Made by a program: the position numbers and the translations under genes. From RPQJ01 sp963746325 (GTDB lineage Bacteria; Pseudomonadota; Gammaproteobacteria; Steroidobacterales; Steroidobacteraceae): a stretch of 64,000 nucleotides of DNA. Where the stretch lies: NCBI GenBank assembly GCA_963746325.1, contig CAVVBC010000005.1:310001-374000 (forward strand), in the 5' to 3' direction. The notes below the pieces were generated by a model that worked only from the letters and a program-made list of their open reading frames with translations, was not told the origin of the DNA and did not search any database. Below are positions 1 through 8,637 of this stretch, one piece after another. How positions within the stretch are numbered: position 1 is the stretch's first letter; each line of letters starts with the position of its first letter.

Positions 1-2
1 TG

Positions 3-389
3 TGGGATTACCTCGCCAAGGATCCGGCGACCGAGAAGCGCCTGCTGGACCTGATCGCCTCGGAGTCAGCCAGGCTGCAGGAACTGCACCGCTCCCGCTC
101 CCTCCGTGAAATTCTCATCCAGAGCAATTCTGCCGCAGAAGACCGCCGCAACAAGGGCTTTTACATGCTGCTGAACCCGGTCGCCGCCGCGAGCCGGGAG
201 TTTCACGGGGCAGACATGAATGCAGACTGGTGGCATCGTAATCTGCGCATGTATGCGCTGATCCAGGAGCAAGCGGGTCCCGGTGAGCGCGTGCTGGTCA
301 TCGCCGGTTCCGGACACACGGCGATCCTGCGTGATTTCCTGCGCGCGGATTCCGATCGCGTGGAAGTCGATGCATTGCCTTTTCTGTAG
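3..389 (+). CDS. C-terminal part of a DUF5694-like protein (5' end outside window)
   Basis: The frame is open from the window edge and ends at TAG 387-389; no start codon is visible, so about 128 C-terminal residues remain. The tail has WWHRN, then LVIAGSGHTAIL and a short hydrophobic end. This is the pattern I associate with DUF5694 (TraB/ChaN-like) proteins, where a conserved GSGH sits near the C-terminus. Function is unknown. A truncated cupin ORF starts 21 bp downstream on the same strand. The family call rests on this short tail only. Confidence 0.55.
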   Translation, partial: WDYLAKDPATEKRLLDLIASESARLQELHRSRSLREILIQSNSAAEDRRNKGFYMLLNPVAAASREFHGADMNADWWHRNLRMYALIQEQAGPGERVLVIAGSGHTAILRDFLRADSDRVEVDALPFL

Positions 390-410
390 CGCACAGCGTC
401 ACTGGAGCCG

Positions 411-761
411 TTGATGCCGGTCGTCACGCCAGATCGATCCGTTACCGAGACCACACCGGTGGCAGGGGCCGCCGAGGACGAAATGGTCTACGTGCTGGCT
501 GGCGAGATCACCGTGGTCGAGGGCGAGTTCGAATCGGTCATGCATGCCGGTGACGCCGCCACCTTCAAGGCGGGTGTTGCCGTGGGCCATTGCCTGGAGA
601 ACCGCAGTTCCTCGCCCACGCGCTGCCTGGTGGTCGGAACTCGCGCACCGGTCGACCGAATCACCTACCCCGACCACGATCGCGTCCTGCTGCGCGACCG
701 CTCACTCGCGGACGACGTGTGGACGGACCTGGCGGGCCAGCCTGCCGATAGTCCCTACTAG
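411..761 (+). CDS. N-terminally truncated cupin-domain protein
   Basis: An ORF of 116 codons; TTG at 411 or ATG at 414 could start it. The second half is a recognisable cupin barrel: DEMVYVLAGEITVVEG, then a HAGDAATFKAGVAVGH stretch and a VGTRAP end. Cupins of this type are normally about 150-165 residues. They carry a metal-binding HxH-x(3-4)-E motif before the first glycine-rich strand. Here the residues before DEMVYVL are not cupin-like and the two histidines are missing, so metal binding is doubtful. There is no room upstream for the missing half because the previous gene ends at 389. The stop codon (TAG, 759-761) is formed by the edge of the repeat element that begins at 761. It may be a gene remnant. 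Confidence 0.55.
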   Translation: MMPVVTPDRSVTETTPVAGAAEDEMVYVLAGEITVVEGEFESVMHAGDAATFKAGVAVGHCLENRSSSPTRCLVVGTRAPVDRITYPDHDRVLLRDRSLADDVWTDLAGQPADSPY

Positions 762-1116
762 GGAAACTCTGCACAGGTCCGCAAGTGACGCGTTGCGTGC
801 GCTCGATCCGGTGCCTGTCACCGAGCTTGGAAAGGCAGACACGCGCTCTGTGACAGGCACCGGATCGAGCGCTCTGGCAGCGTCGCAGGCTGGCATGTCG
901 CAAGCGTCCGACCCGGGACCGTTCCCAGAGCGCGTGTCTGCCTTTCCAAGCTCGGAGAACGGTCCCGGGTCGGACGCGCCAGCGACGGGTCGCCCTCGCG
1001 TGTTCGACGCGCGGTGCCGAATTGGAAACCGGCGCGGCTGACCTTGAGTGCTCGGTGACGGCTACCGGATAGTAAGGTGGCCGTGGCGGCCGCTGCGGAC
1101 CTGTGAAGAGCTTCCC
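761..1116. repeat. Nested inverted-repeat element, copy 1 (MITE-like)
   Basis: A 356-bp element, nearly identical over its interior to those at 21062-21416 and 47182-47538. The outer ends are GGGAAACTCTGCACAGGTCC and, inverted, GGACCTGTGAAGAGCTTCCC. Inside are two long hairpins with mutually complementary loops. The dinucleotide TA flanks both ends (759-760 and 1117-1118), as a TA target duplication would. The right terminal arm differs from the other copies from about 1053 to 1092, so the long outer arm is partly degraded here while the extreme end is kept. There is no transposase. Open frames inside are a by-product of the repeat sequence. Confidence 0.85.
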
Positions 1117-1189
1117 TAGGCGTGTCCAGAAGGAGAGGCGAGCAGTCTAGAATGCGACCATCGCAATCGGGGCGCGGAGGGAGTGGGCC

Positions 1190-1579
1190 ATGCTGAAGGG
1201 ATCGTGCCTGTGCGGGGCTGTCACCTTCGAGGCGACCGGCCCGGCGAGCCCCGTCGAGGTGTGTCACTGCACGCAATGCCGCAAATGGACCGGGCACTTC
1301 TTCGCCAACGTCGAGGTGCCGCGCGATGGCCTGACGATCCACGGTGAGAACAACATGACGTGGCATCGCTCGTCCGCGAAGGTGCGCCGCGGCTTCTGCG
1401 CGACCTGCGGCTCGACGCTGTTCTTCGACCCGCTCGATCGCAACAAGCACCCATGGGTTGGCGTCGCGATGGGCGCGCTGGACACCCCGACCGGCTCGAA
1501 GATCGCGCTGCACATCTTCACCGCGGAGAAGGGCGACTACTACGACATCCCGGCGGGCGAGCAACAGAACGCCCACTGA
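1190..1579 (+). CDS. GFA/CENP-V family zinc-binding protein
   Basis: A 129-residue protein of the GFA (glutathione-dependent formaldehyde-activating enzyme-like) fold. The zinc ligands are clear: C6 and C8 in SCLCGAV, C25/C27/C30 in CHCTQC, and C70/C73 in CATCGS. Length matches the family. Biochemical function is known for few members, and the formaldehyde/glutathione role of the founding protein should not be assumed here. The ATG at 1190 follows GGAGGGAG about 6 bp upstream. A TAGAAT hexamer at about 1149 could be its -10 element. It stands alone between a repeat element and pulA. Confidence 0.9.
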   Translation: MLKGSCLCGAVTFEATGPASPVEVCHCTQCRKWTGHFFANVEVPRDGLTIHGENNMTWHRSSAKVRRGFCATCGSTLFFDPLDRNKHPWVGVAMGALDTPTGSKIALHIFTAEKGDYYDIPAGEQQNAH

Positions 1580-1738
1580 ACGGCGAGCAGTGCCTGGTCT
1601 TTGCCTGCGGCAACCGTCCACATTCGCATACGGAAAAACGATGCCAGAACCCATCCGCCGTCCGCAGGTCTCCGCACTCGAAGCACGTCTTCGGGCCGTC
1701 GGCCTGAGCTCTGCGCGCGCGAGCTGAGGCACCGGCGC

Positions 1739-4510
1739 GTGCTCACCTGCCACGACCGCATCCGGGCTGCACTGGCCGCCATCGTGCTGAGCGCACCCGT
1801 CGCATCGCCTGCGTTGTCCTCGTCGAGTCTGGCTGACTGCGACCTCGAGTCGCACGTCGTCGTGCTGCAGGCCGCGCCAGCGACGCAGCTCGTCGACGCG
1901 CGCGCCATCTGGCTGACTGCCAGGCTGCTGCGGTGGCCAGGTGTCGCTGCAGACGGACGCTTTCGCCTGTACCACTCGGCCAGTGGCAGTGCGATTGCAG
2001 TCATCGGCGCACCAGTCGCGGGCGCCGATGGCGCCTTTGAGCTGAAAGCATTCGACGACGAGGTCCCGCGCGCCGTTGCGGAGCGGTACCGACACGTCGC
2101 ACCCGGACCTACGCTGCAGATTGCTGCCGATGTCGGCGCGCTGCGCCAACTCCATCGCGAGCAGGTGTTGCTGGTGCAGGAAGACGCGCATGGCCGCGTC
2201 GTGCAGGCAACCCGACTGCAGGTCCCGGGCGCGCTGGACGACCTCTACGCAGCGGCCACGGAGGCGTCACTCGGAGTGAACATCGAAACAGGCAGGACGA
2301 GCTTTCGCCTGTGGGCTCCGACGGCACGCAACGTCGCGGCCTGCATGCATGCCAGTGGTGAGGGCCCGGCAACGTCGGTCGTGTCGCTGCAGCGGGACGA
2401 CGCGACGGGCGTGTGGTCCACGACACTGGCGGACGATCGGTCGGGCTCCTACTACACGTATCTCGTCGACGTGCATGCCGATGGCGTGGGCGTGGTGCGC
2501 AATCGAGTCACGGACCCGTACGCCGTCAGCCTCACGACGGACTCGCGTCGAGCCTACGTGGCGGAGCTGGACTCGCCCAGCCTGCTGCCCGCCGGCTGGC
2601 GTGACCCGCCGCCACCGTCCCGGGTGCAGGCCCGCACCGATGCGGTGATCTACGAACTGCACGTGCGCGACTTTTCAATCGGCGACCTGACGGTGCGACC
2701 CCAGTATCGCGGCAAGTACCTCGCGTTCACGGAGCCGGAGACGGACGGCATGCGGCACCTGCGCGCGCTGACGAACGCTGGCGTCACCGACGTGCACCTG
2801 CTGCCCGTATTCGATTTCGGCACCGTGCCGGAACACGGCTGCGTCACGCCCTCGCCCGCCGGCCCGCCGGACGGCGAATCCCAGCAACAGGCCGTGATGG
2901 CCGTGAGTGCGGTCGACTGCTTCAACTGGGGCTACGATCCAGTGCATTTCACCGCCCCGGAAGGCAGCTATGCAACTGATGCGACGGACGGAGCCGTACG
3001 CATTCTGGAGTTTAGACGCATGGTCCAGGCCCTGCACCGTGCGGGCCTGCGCGTCGGCATGGATGTCGTCTACAACCACACTTACGCGTCGGGACAGGAG
3101 CGCTGGTCCGTGCTCGATCGAGTCGTACCGGGTTACTACCACCGGCTCGATGCAGCAGGACGCGTGACCACATCAACCTGCTGCGCCAACACTGCGACGG
3201 AACACCGCATGATGGCGAAGCTGATGATCGATTCGGCGGTGACGTGGGCGCGCGATTACCAGATCGACTCTTTCCGCTTCGACCTGATGGGCCACCAGCC
3301 GCGCGCAGCGATGGAAGCGCTGCAGCGACAGGTCAACGCGGCGACCGGCCGGGACGTCCTGTTGCTCGGCGAGGGCTGGAACTTCGGCGAAGTCGCGGAT
3401 GGCGCGCGGTTCGTCCAGGCCTCGCAACTCTCCCTGAACGGCACCGGCATCGGCACCTTCAGCGACCGCGCGCGCGACGCGATCCGCGGTGGCGGTGCCG
3501 GCGACAGCGACGCCCGCCAGTTGAGCGCACAGGGGTACGTCAATGGGCTGTTCTACGACCGCAATGCATCGGCCCCGTCCTCGGTAGCCCGCAAGGACCT
3601 GATGCAGGCGGCAGACCTGGTGCGCGTGGGACTCGCCGGATCGCTGCGCGGCTACCGGTTGCAGACGTTCGATGGCAGCGTGCGGACGCTGGAGCAGATC
3701 ACCTACGGCGGGAACCAGCCCGCGGGCTACGTCACCGCGCCCGCCGAGGTCGTCAATTACGTCGAGAACCACGACAACCAGACGCTGTACGACCTGAATG
3801 CGTTCAAGTTACCACCGGCAACGAGCAGCGCCGAGCGTGCGCGGGTGCAGATCCTGGCCGCGGCGCTCAATGCCTTCAGCCAGGGCATCGCGTACTTCCA
3901 CGCGGGCATGGAGCTCCTGCGCAGCAAGTCGCTGGACCGCAACAGTTTCAACTCGGGCGACTGGTTCAATCGGGTCGACTGGACCGGGCGCGACAACTAT
4001 TTCGGCTCCGGATTGCCGCCCGCGCCCGACAACGCGTCGAGCTGGCCCCTGATGCGTCCGCTGCTCGCGGACGCGAGACTCAAGCCGACCCCTGCCGACA
4101 TCCTCTGGACACGGCAGGCGTTCAACGACTTGCTGCGCATCCGCGCGAGTTCCACGCTGTTCCGCATGCGCAGCGCGGACGACGTCGCTCGGCGCCTGAC
4201 CTTCCTGAACACTGGCCCCGGGCAGCAGCCGACCGTCATCGCCGCGCATCTGCGCGGTGACGCTTACCCCGGAGCAGGCTTCCGCGAGGTGCTGTACCTG
4301 GTCAATGTCGATTCAAAGGCTCACGTGCTGGCCTGCGACGACCAACGCAGCAAGAACTTCGTCCTGCACCCCGTGCATCGCGCAGCGGGTGCAGCGGATC
4401 GCCGGGCCGCGGAGCAGGCGCGTTACGACGCGGCCACCGGGCAGTTCACGGTGCCGGCGCGAACGGCCGTCGTCTTCGTCGTCGAGGACCCGCCAAGCGG
4501 CGGAAACTGA
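1739..4510 (+). CDS. pulA: Type I pullulanase, GH13, exported
   Basis: Debranching enzyme that hydrolyses alpha-1,6 links in pullulan and branched alpha-glucans. From a GTG at 1739 it is 923 residues and begins with a signal-peptide-like stretch (AALAAIVLSAPVASPA), so it probably acts outside the cytoplasm. Order of parts: an N-terminal beta-rich region; the pullulanase mark FNWGYDP near residue 400; GH13 region I VVYNHTY near 444; the nucleophile region FRFDLMG with Asp near 515; acid/base GEGWN near 545; and ENHDN near 676. The open frame extends upstream to 1601, but that part is arginine-rich and unlike a signal peptide, so I prefer 1739. No other starch gene is nearby. Confidence 0.93.
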   Translation: MLTCHDRIRAALAAIVLSAPVASPALSSSSLADCDLESHVVVLQAAPATQLVDARAIWLTARLLRWPGVAADGRFRLYHSASGSAIAVIGAPVAGADGAFELKAFDDEVPRAVAERYRHVAPGPTLQIAADVGALRQLHREQVLLVQEDAHGRVVQATRLQVPGALDDLYAAATEASLGVNIETGRTSFRLWAPTARNVAACMHASGEGPATSVVSLQRDDATGVWSTTLADDRSGSYYTYLVDVHADGVGVVRNRVTDPYAVSLTTDSRRAYVAELDSPSLLPAGWRDPPPPSRVQARTDAVIYELHVRDFSIGDLTVRPQYRGKYLAFTEPETDGMRHLRALTNAGVTDVHLLPVFDFGTVPEHGCVTPSPAGPPDGESQQQAVMAVSAVDCFNWGYDPVHFTAPEGSYATDATDGAVRILEFRRMVQALHRAGLRVGMDVVYNHTYASGQERWSVLDRVVPGYYHRLDAAGRVTTSTCCANTATEHRMMAKLMIDSAVTWARDYQIDSFRFDLMGHQPRAAMEALQRQVNAATGRDVLLLGEGWNFGEVADGARFVQASQLSLNGTGIGTFSDRARDAIRGGGAGDSDARQLSAQGYVNGLFYDRNASAPSSVARKDLMQAADLVRVGLAGSLRGYRLQTFDGSVRTLEQITYGGNQPAGYVTAPAEVVNYVENHDNQTLYDLNAFKLPPATSSAERARVQILAAALNAFSQGIAYFHAGMELLRSKSLDRNSFNSGDWFNRVDWTGRDNYFGSGLPPAPDNASSWPLMRPLLADARLKPTPADILWTRQAFNDLLRIRASSTLFRMRSADDVARRLTFLNTGPGQQPTVIAAHLRGDAYPGAGFREVLYLVNVDSKAHVLACDDQRSKNFVLHPVHRAAGAADRRAAEQARYDAATGQFTVPARTAVVFVVEDPPSGGN

Positions 4511-4601
4511 CCGAGCCGACTGTCGGACGACGGGCCTTGCCTGCGGCGACCCGGACGCGCCATGCTGCGCGACTCTGAACTTCACGCGATCGGAGGGAAC
4601 C

Positions 4602-5441
4602 ATGCGTACGACCATCATTGCTGCCACGCTCGCCAGCGTGAGCCTGCTCGCCGGGACCGCGCTGCAAGCCAAGGATCATTCGCAGCTCGACCCCGCCGCC
4701 ACCAAGGCGCTGACGGCCGCCGTGGCCGGAACGCAGCGCTCGGAGGCGAATCGCGCCCGGGACACGTACCGACACCCGGTCGAAACGCTGAGCTTCATCG
4801 GCGTCAAGCCGACGGACACGGTCGTCGAGCTCTGGCCGGGCGGCGGCTGGTACTCGGAAATCCTTGCGCCCTATCTCGCCGACAAGGGCAAGCTGATCGC
4901 CGCCACACCCGCGGGCCGCAGCGCCGAATCGATGGCCAAGCGCCTGGACGCAAACCCTGCGCTCTACGGCAAGGTCGAACGCGCCAACTTCCCCACGGTA
5001 CTCGGCGGCACCGGCGTGGCTCCTGGCACGGCGGACGTCGTGCTCACCTTCCGCAATGTGCACAACTGGAAGATGGGCTACATGCAGCCCGAAAAGGCGG
5101 ACTACAGCGAGGCCGCGTTCCGCGAGATCTTCGCGATGCTGAAGCCGGGCGGCGTGCTGGGCATCGAGGATCATCGCCTGCCGGAGTCGGCGAACGCCGA
5201 TCGCGAGCGTGACAGCGGCTACATCAAGGTGTCGACGGTGCGCGCGCTCGCCGAGAAGGCCGGGTTCAAGTTCGACGGCGCGTCCGAGGTGAACGCCAAT
5301 TCCAAGGACACGACCGAGTGGCCTGAAGGCGTCTGGACGCTGCCGCCGTCGCTGGCGTTGGGCGACGTCGACAAGGCGAAGTATCAGGGCATCGGCGAAA
5401 GCGACCGCATGACGCTGCGGTTCGTCAAGCCGAAGAACTGA
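4602..5441 (+). CDS. Exported class I SAM-dependent methyltransferase-like protein
   Basis: A 279-residue protein with an N-terminal signal peptide (MRTTIIAATLASVSLLAGTA, probable cleavage near ALQA). Mature domain: a Rossmann methyltransferase fold with motif I as VVELWPGGGWYSE near residue 70, then a LTFRNVHNW segment and LKPGGVLGIEDHR. This belongs to a group of predicted periplasmic methyltransferases whose substrate is unknown; how they would obtain SAM outside the cytoplasm is unclear. The ATG at 4602 has a good ribosome site (GGAGGG) 7 bp upstream. It follows pulA on the same strand after 91 bp and may be co-transcribed. Confidence 0.88.
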   Translation: MRTTIIAATLASVSLLAGTALQAKDHSQLDPAATKALTAAVAGTQRSEANRARDTYRHPVETLSFIGVKPTDTVVELWPGGGWYSEILAPYLADKGKLIAATPAGRSAESMAKRLDANPALYGKVERANFPTVLGGTGVAPGTADVVLTFRNVHNWKMGYMQPEKADYSEAAFREIFAMLKPGGVLGIEDHRLPESANADRERDSGYIKVSTVRALAEKAGFKFDGASEVNANSKDTTEWPEGVWTLPPSLALGDVDKAKYQGIGESDRMTLRFVKPKN

Positions 5442-5464
5442 GCAAGCAACCGGCCGCGCTACGC

Positions 5465-5872
5465 TCAGCCGCCAAAGAACATCTGATACATGATGCGCCC
5501 GGGGGCGAACGTAAACGCCCCCGCAATGAGGATGCCGCCGACGAACACCCCGAGCATCGCGCTGCGATGCGCGCGCGCATCGTGCCGCCGCGCGGCCAGC
5601 AGCGCACGCACGATACCAAACAGGGTCAGGGGCACGAACAGGTGGATGAAGCTGAAGCCGAGCGGCCCCGACGGATTCGTCGAGTGGATCAGCAGTGCCG
5701 CGCCGCACGTCACCGTCATCAGGACCATGTACGCCGCGCCGATCAGGCGGTGTGCGTGCCCCCCCTTGCGGCTGAACAATAGCAGCCAGAGGCCAAACAC
5801 GACCGCCGGCAACACGGTCGCCAGGTGCACGTGGATCGCGAGCGGTGCATCGAGAAGAGGCTGAAGATTCAT
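5465..5872 (-). CDS. DUF2306-like four-helix membrane protein
   Basis: A 135-residue integral membrane protein. Hydrophobic segments lie around residues 13-32, 41-60, 73-92 and 108-125. The His-containing segments HVHLATVLPAVVFGL, GHAHRLIGAAYM and HDARAHRSAMLGVFVGG match the DUF2306 pattern, in which paired histidines on the helices may bind haem or metal (inference). The start at 5872 (MNLQPLLDAP) is preferred over an arginine-rich upstream extension. It is convergent with the methyltransferase gene, 23 bp away. Confidence 0.8.
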   Translation of the reverse strand: MNLQPLLDAPLAIHVHLATVLPAVVFGLWLLLFSRKGGHAHRLIGAAYMVLMTVTCGAALLIHSTNPSGPLGFSFIHLFVPLTLFGIVRALLAARRHDARAHRSAMLGVFVGGILIAGAFTFAPGRIMYQMFFGG

Positions 5873-6012
5873 TCGAATTGGGGTTGATCGCCTTCCAGGC
5901 CGTCGCCGCGATGAACGGGATGGCCAGGCCAGCCGCAAGCGCTCGACCCGCAGTGTACACGCGGCTCAAGAAAGGGCTGCCGTGATACTCGGCAAACCCG
6001 CTGGGGCGCGGA

Positions 6013-6038
6013 AGGGGCTGCGTTGAAGCGCAGCCCCT
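6013..6038 (-). terminator. GC-rich hairpin downstream of phoX
   Basis: A perfect 10-bp stem (AGGGGCTGCG / CGCAGCCCCT) with a 6-nt loop, 44 bp beyond the phoX stop codon. On the minus strand it is followed by TTCCGC, so it lacks a real U tract. It may be a Rho-assisted terminator or a 3'-end stabiliser. Confidence 0.45.
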
Positions 6039-6081
6039 CTCCGTCACGCGTCAGTGCACGCAGCAGGTGCGTGGCGCGCAA

Positions 6082-8325
6082 TCAAGTGCCGATGATGCCG
6101 CCGTCGTTCTTGGTGATGACGACAACCGCGGAACGGGGCCGACCGGCCGGCAGCGTCGTGACGCCGTCCGACTCGACTCCGAACTGCGCCTGTGGCCAGT
6201 TGGAGAACTGGATTGGGTTCGCAGCCGTCGAGTCTTCACCCGGATGCTGGATACCGACAAACATCGTGCGACCGTCCGGCGTCATCGTCACGCCCGTGAC
6301 TTCACACTTGTTCGGGCCGGTGAGGAAGCGGCGCATCTCGCCGGTGTTCGGGTCGGCACAGGCCATGCAGTTGGCACCGATGTTGACCCAGTCGCCTGAG
6401 CCGTCGCCGACCTGGTCCGTCTGCACCCACAGGCGCCCGAAATCGTCGAACCAGAGGCCGTCCGGCGCACCGAAGTCGGCGCTGCCGTTCGGCGTATCGA
6501 CGATGTTGCCCTTGTAGTCGTTGGTCGGCTTGGCAGTCTTGGCCGTGGCTGTATCGCCGGCCTGGACGAAGATATCCCACGTGAACGCGGTGGCGGTGAC
6601 GGATTTCGCCGCCTCGCGCCAGCGGATGATGTGACCATAGACATTGTCTTCGCGCGGGTTGGCTGCATCGACCGGTGGGCGTGCAGTGGCTGCCGCGGTT
6701 GAGCCATCGGCGGCGTTGCTGCTCGGCACGCTGGTGCCGCGACGGTTGTTGTTGGTCAGCGTGCAGTAGACGTCCACCTCGTCAAAGCCGCCGATGCGCG
6801 GGCGCGCACCGGTCCATTCGGGACGGTCCATCATCGTGGCGCCGACGGCGTCCGCCGCCATTCGCGTCTTGATCAGGATTTTTGCCAGCACCTCAGCGTC
6901 GTCGGCGCCGACGAAATTCGGGTTGTCACGCAGCGCGACCCCGTTCATGCCGAGCGTTCCTGGCACCAGCGCGATCCACTGGCCGGTCAGGTCGGCATTG
7001 AACTTGGCGACATAGAGTGTGCCCTCGTCGAGCAGATTCCTGTTCGCGTTCTCGTTCCTCGTGTTGAACGGACGCCGGCAGACGAACTTGTAGATGTACT
7101 CGTTGCGCTCGTCGTCACCCATGTAAAAGGCAACACGGCTGTTCCTGTCGACGACGTACTGCGCGCTCTCATGCTTGAAGCGGCCGAGCGCCGTGCGCTT
7201 GACGGGCTTGGCCTGCGGATTGCGCGGATCGATCTCCACTACCCAGCCGAAATGATTAGGCTCGTTCGGGTTCGCAGCCATGTCCCAGCGCGGGTCGGTC
7301 GTGTGCCAGCGGTAGCCGAAGCCGCCGGCTGTGAGCCCGTAGCGGTTGTACAGCTTGCCGACTTCCGTCGCACTGCTGGGCAACGACGCCGTGGCGCCGA
7401 AATTGCCGTTGAAGTTTTCTTCGCAGGTAAGGAACGTTCCCCAGGGAGTAATGCCATTGGCGCAGTTGTTCACCGTGCCATAGCCGCAGTAGCCGTCGGT
7501 CTTGTTCCCGGTGGGCGTCGAACCGGTGTCGAGGATCAGGTATTCGTTCGTCTGCATCAAGGCATGGCCCGCGGCCGGGCCGGAAATGATCACGGGCGTA
7601 TTGGACGTGATGCGCCTGCCATACCTCGAATTGCGCTTCACGCTCCAGATGCCGCGCTTCTGGCGCGCCTCGAGGATCGAGACGCCATGCGCTGCCTGTG
7701 ACTTGCGCGTCTTGGCGATCGTGTAGCCGGCGCCGACCTGGCCGTCCGTGAAGAGAATTTCCTCGTGCGTGTACTCGTTGTTGACGCAAAGGATGCCGGC
7801 CTGGCTCTTGCGCTCGCCGCCGCGGTCATCGTGGTCGTCGTCATCATCATGGCGCTGGTCACGACCGCGATCATCGTCCCGCAGCGGAAAGAAATGCATG
7901 CCGTCATTGTGTTCGCCGAACTGCCTTTCCTGCTGCGCGGCGGATTCACTGGCATCGCCGATGAAGGGCGCACCACCCGGCATGATCGGGTCACCCCATG
8001 CCACAAACACGCGGGCGGAATAACCCGCGGGCACCCGCAACGCGTCGGCCACGGCCGAACCCACGGTTGCAATGTTCCTGCTGGCCGGTACGCCCCGGAA
8101 GCCAATGCCGGGAAAGCCCAGCTTGGGATTGACTGGCGCAGCCTCGACGGTTCGCAGCAGCCCGCCCAGCGTCAGTCCACCGGCGGTGGCGAGTGCCGCT
8201 GCGCTGATGCCGCCTTGCAGGAACTGCCGGCGGCCCACGGCCACCCGACTGATCACGTCCTGGATGGATTCGTTCGACGACGGATTGAGGGACACGTCGT
8301 TCGTCGGATGTGATGCACCCTTCAT
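6082..8325 (-). CDS. phoX: PhoX-family alkaline phosphatase, Tat-exported
   Basis: A 747-residue protein of the PhoX/DUF839 family: calcium- and iron-dependent phosphatases that release phosphate from organic esters in the periplasm. The Tat signal is explicit: GRRQFLQGG with R32-R33, then a hydrophobic stretch ending near VEAAP. Family marks follow: CVNNEYTHEE, TPWGTFLTCEENFNGNF, GWVVEIDP and FYMGDDERNEYIYKFV. The start at 8325 is chosen for an AGGAG 9 bp upstream. Residues about 149-174 form an unusual Asp/His/Arg-rich insert between FFPLR and the CVNNEY block. No Pho regulator or phosphate transporter is nearby. A GC-rich hairpin follows the stop. Confidence 0.93.
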   Translation of the reverse strand: MKGASHPTNDVSLNPSSNESIQDVISRVAVGRRQFLQGGISAAALATAGGLTLGGLLRTVEAAPVNPKLGFPGIGFRGVPASRNIATVGSAVADALRVPAGYSARVFVAWGDPIMPGGAPFIGDASESAAQQERQFGEHNDGMHFFPLRDDDRGRDQRHDDDDDHDDRGGERKSQAGILCVNNEYTHEEILFTDGQVGAGYTIAKTRKSQAAHGVSILEARQKRGIWSVKRNSRYGRRITSNTPVIISGPAAGHALMQTNEYLILDTGSTPTGNKTDGYCGYGTVNNCANGITPWGTFLTCEENFNGNFGATASLPSSATEVGKLYNRYGLTAGGFGYRWHTTDPRWDMAANPNEPNHFGWVVEIDPRNPQAKPVKRTALGRFKHESAQYVVDRNSRVAFYMGDDERNEYIYKFVCRRPFNTRNENANRNLLDEGTLYVAKFNADLTGQWIALVPGTLGMNGVALRDNPNFVGADDAEVLAKILIKTRMAADAVGATMMDRPEWTGARPRIGGFDEVDVYCTLTNNNRRGTSVPSSNAADGSTAAATARPPVDAANPREDNVYGHIIRWREAAKSVTATAFTWDIFVQAGDTATAKTAKPTNDYKGNIVDTPNGSADFGAPDGLWFDDFGRLWVQTDQVGDGSGDWVNIGANCMACADPNTGEMRRFLTGPNKCEVTGVTMTPDGRTMFVGIQHPGEDSTAANPIQFSNWPQAQFGVESDGVTTLPAGRPRSAVVVITKNDGGIIGT

Positions 8326-8637
8326 GCTGCGCTGCTCCTGAAAATGCTTGTCTTGTTGTCGATCGTCCGAGCGGCGGCGCGATACGCGCGTCGCAGAGCT
8401 GCGGGAGTGCCGAGTGTTCAATCCTTTGATGAACCATCGATGACGAGCACATGACGGTTCCGGGTCAGTCCATGGCGGCAGGCCACGGGCGCGTGCTTTC
8501 CGCCTCTAGCCCACGATCATTCGGGCACGAGGCGTGCTGGTATCGGCGGGAGCCGCCTGGCGGACCCTTCCAGGGCCAATTGCAGAAGCCTTTGGTTCCG
8601 TCGCGTGACGTGACCCGGAACGCGCGGCTGGCGACGA
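8326..8637. other. 312-bp intergenic region, no gene seen
   Basis: Between the start of phoX and the stop of the upstream minus-strand PEP-mutase gene. Short frames here have no recognisable protein sequence or ribosome site. It presumably holds the phoX promoter. I looked for a Pho-box-like direct repeat and found none convincing. Confidence 0.5.

Noticed and set aside
818..2191. Minus-strand open frame of 457 codons crossing repeat copy 1, the GFA gene and the start of pulA
   Set aside because: It spans two well-supported plus-strand genes and a repeat, and the product has no recognisable sequence.
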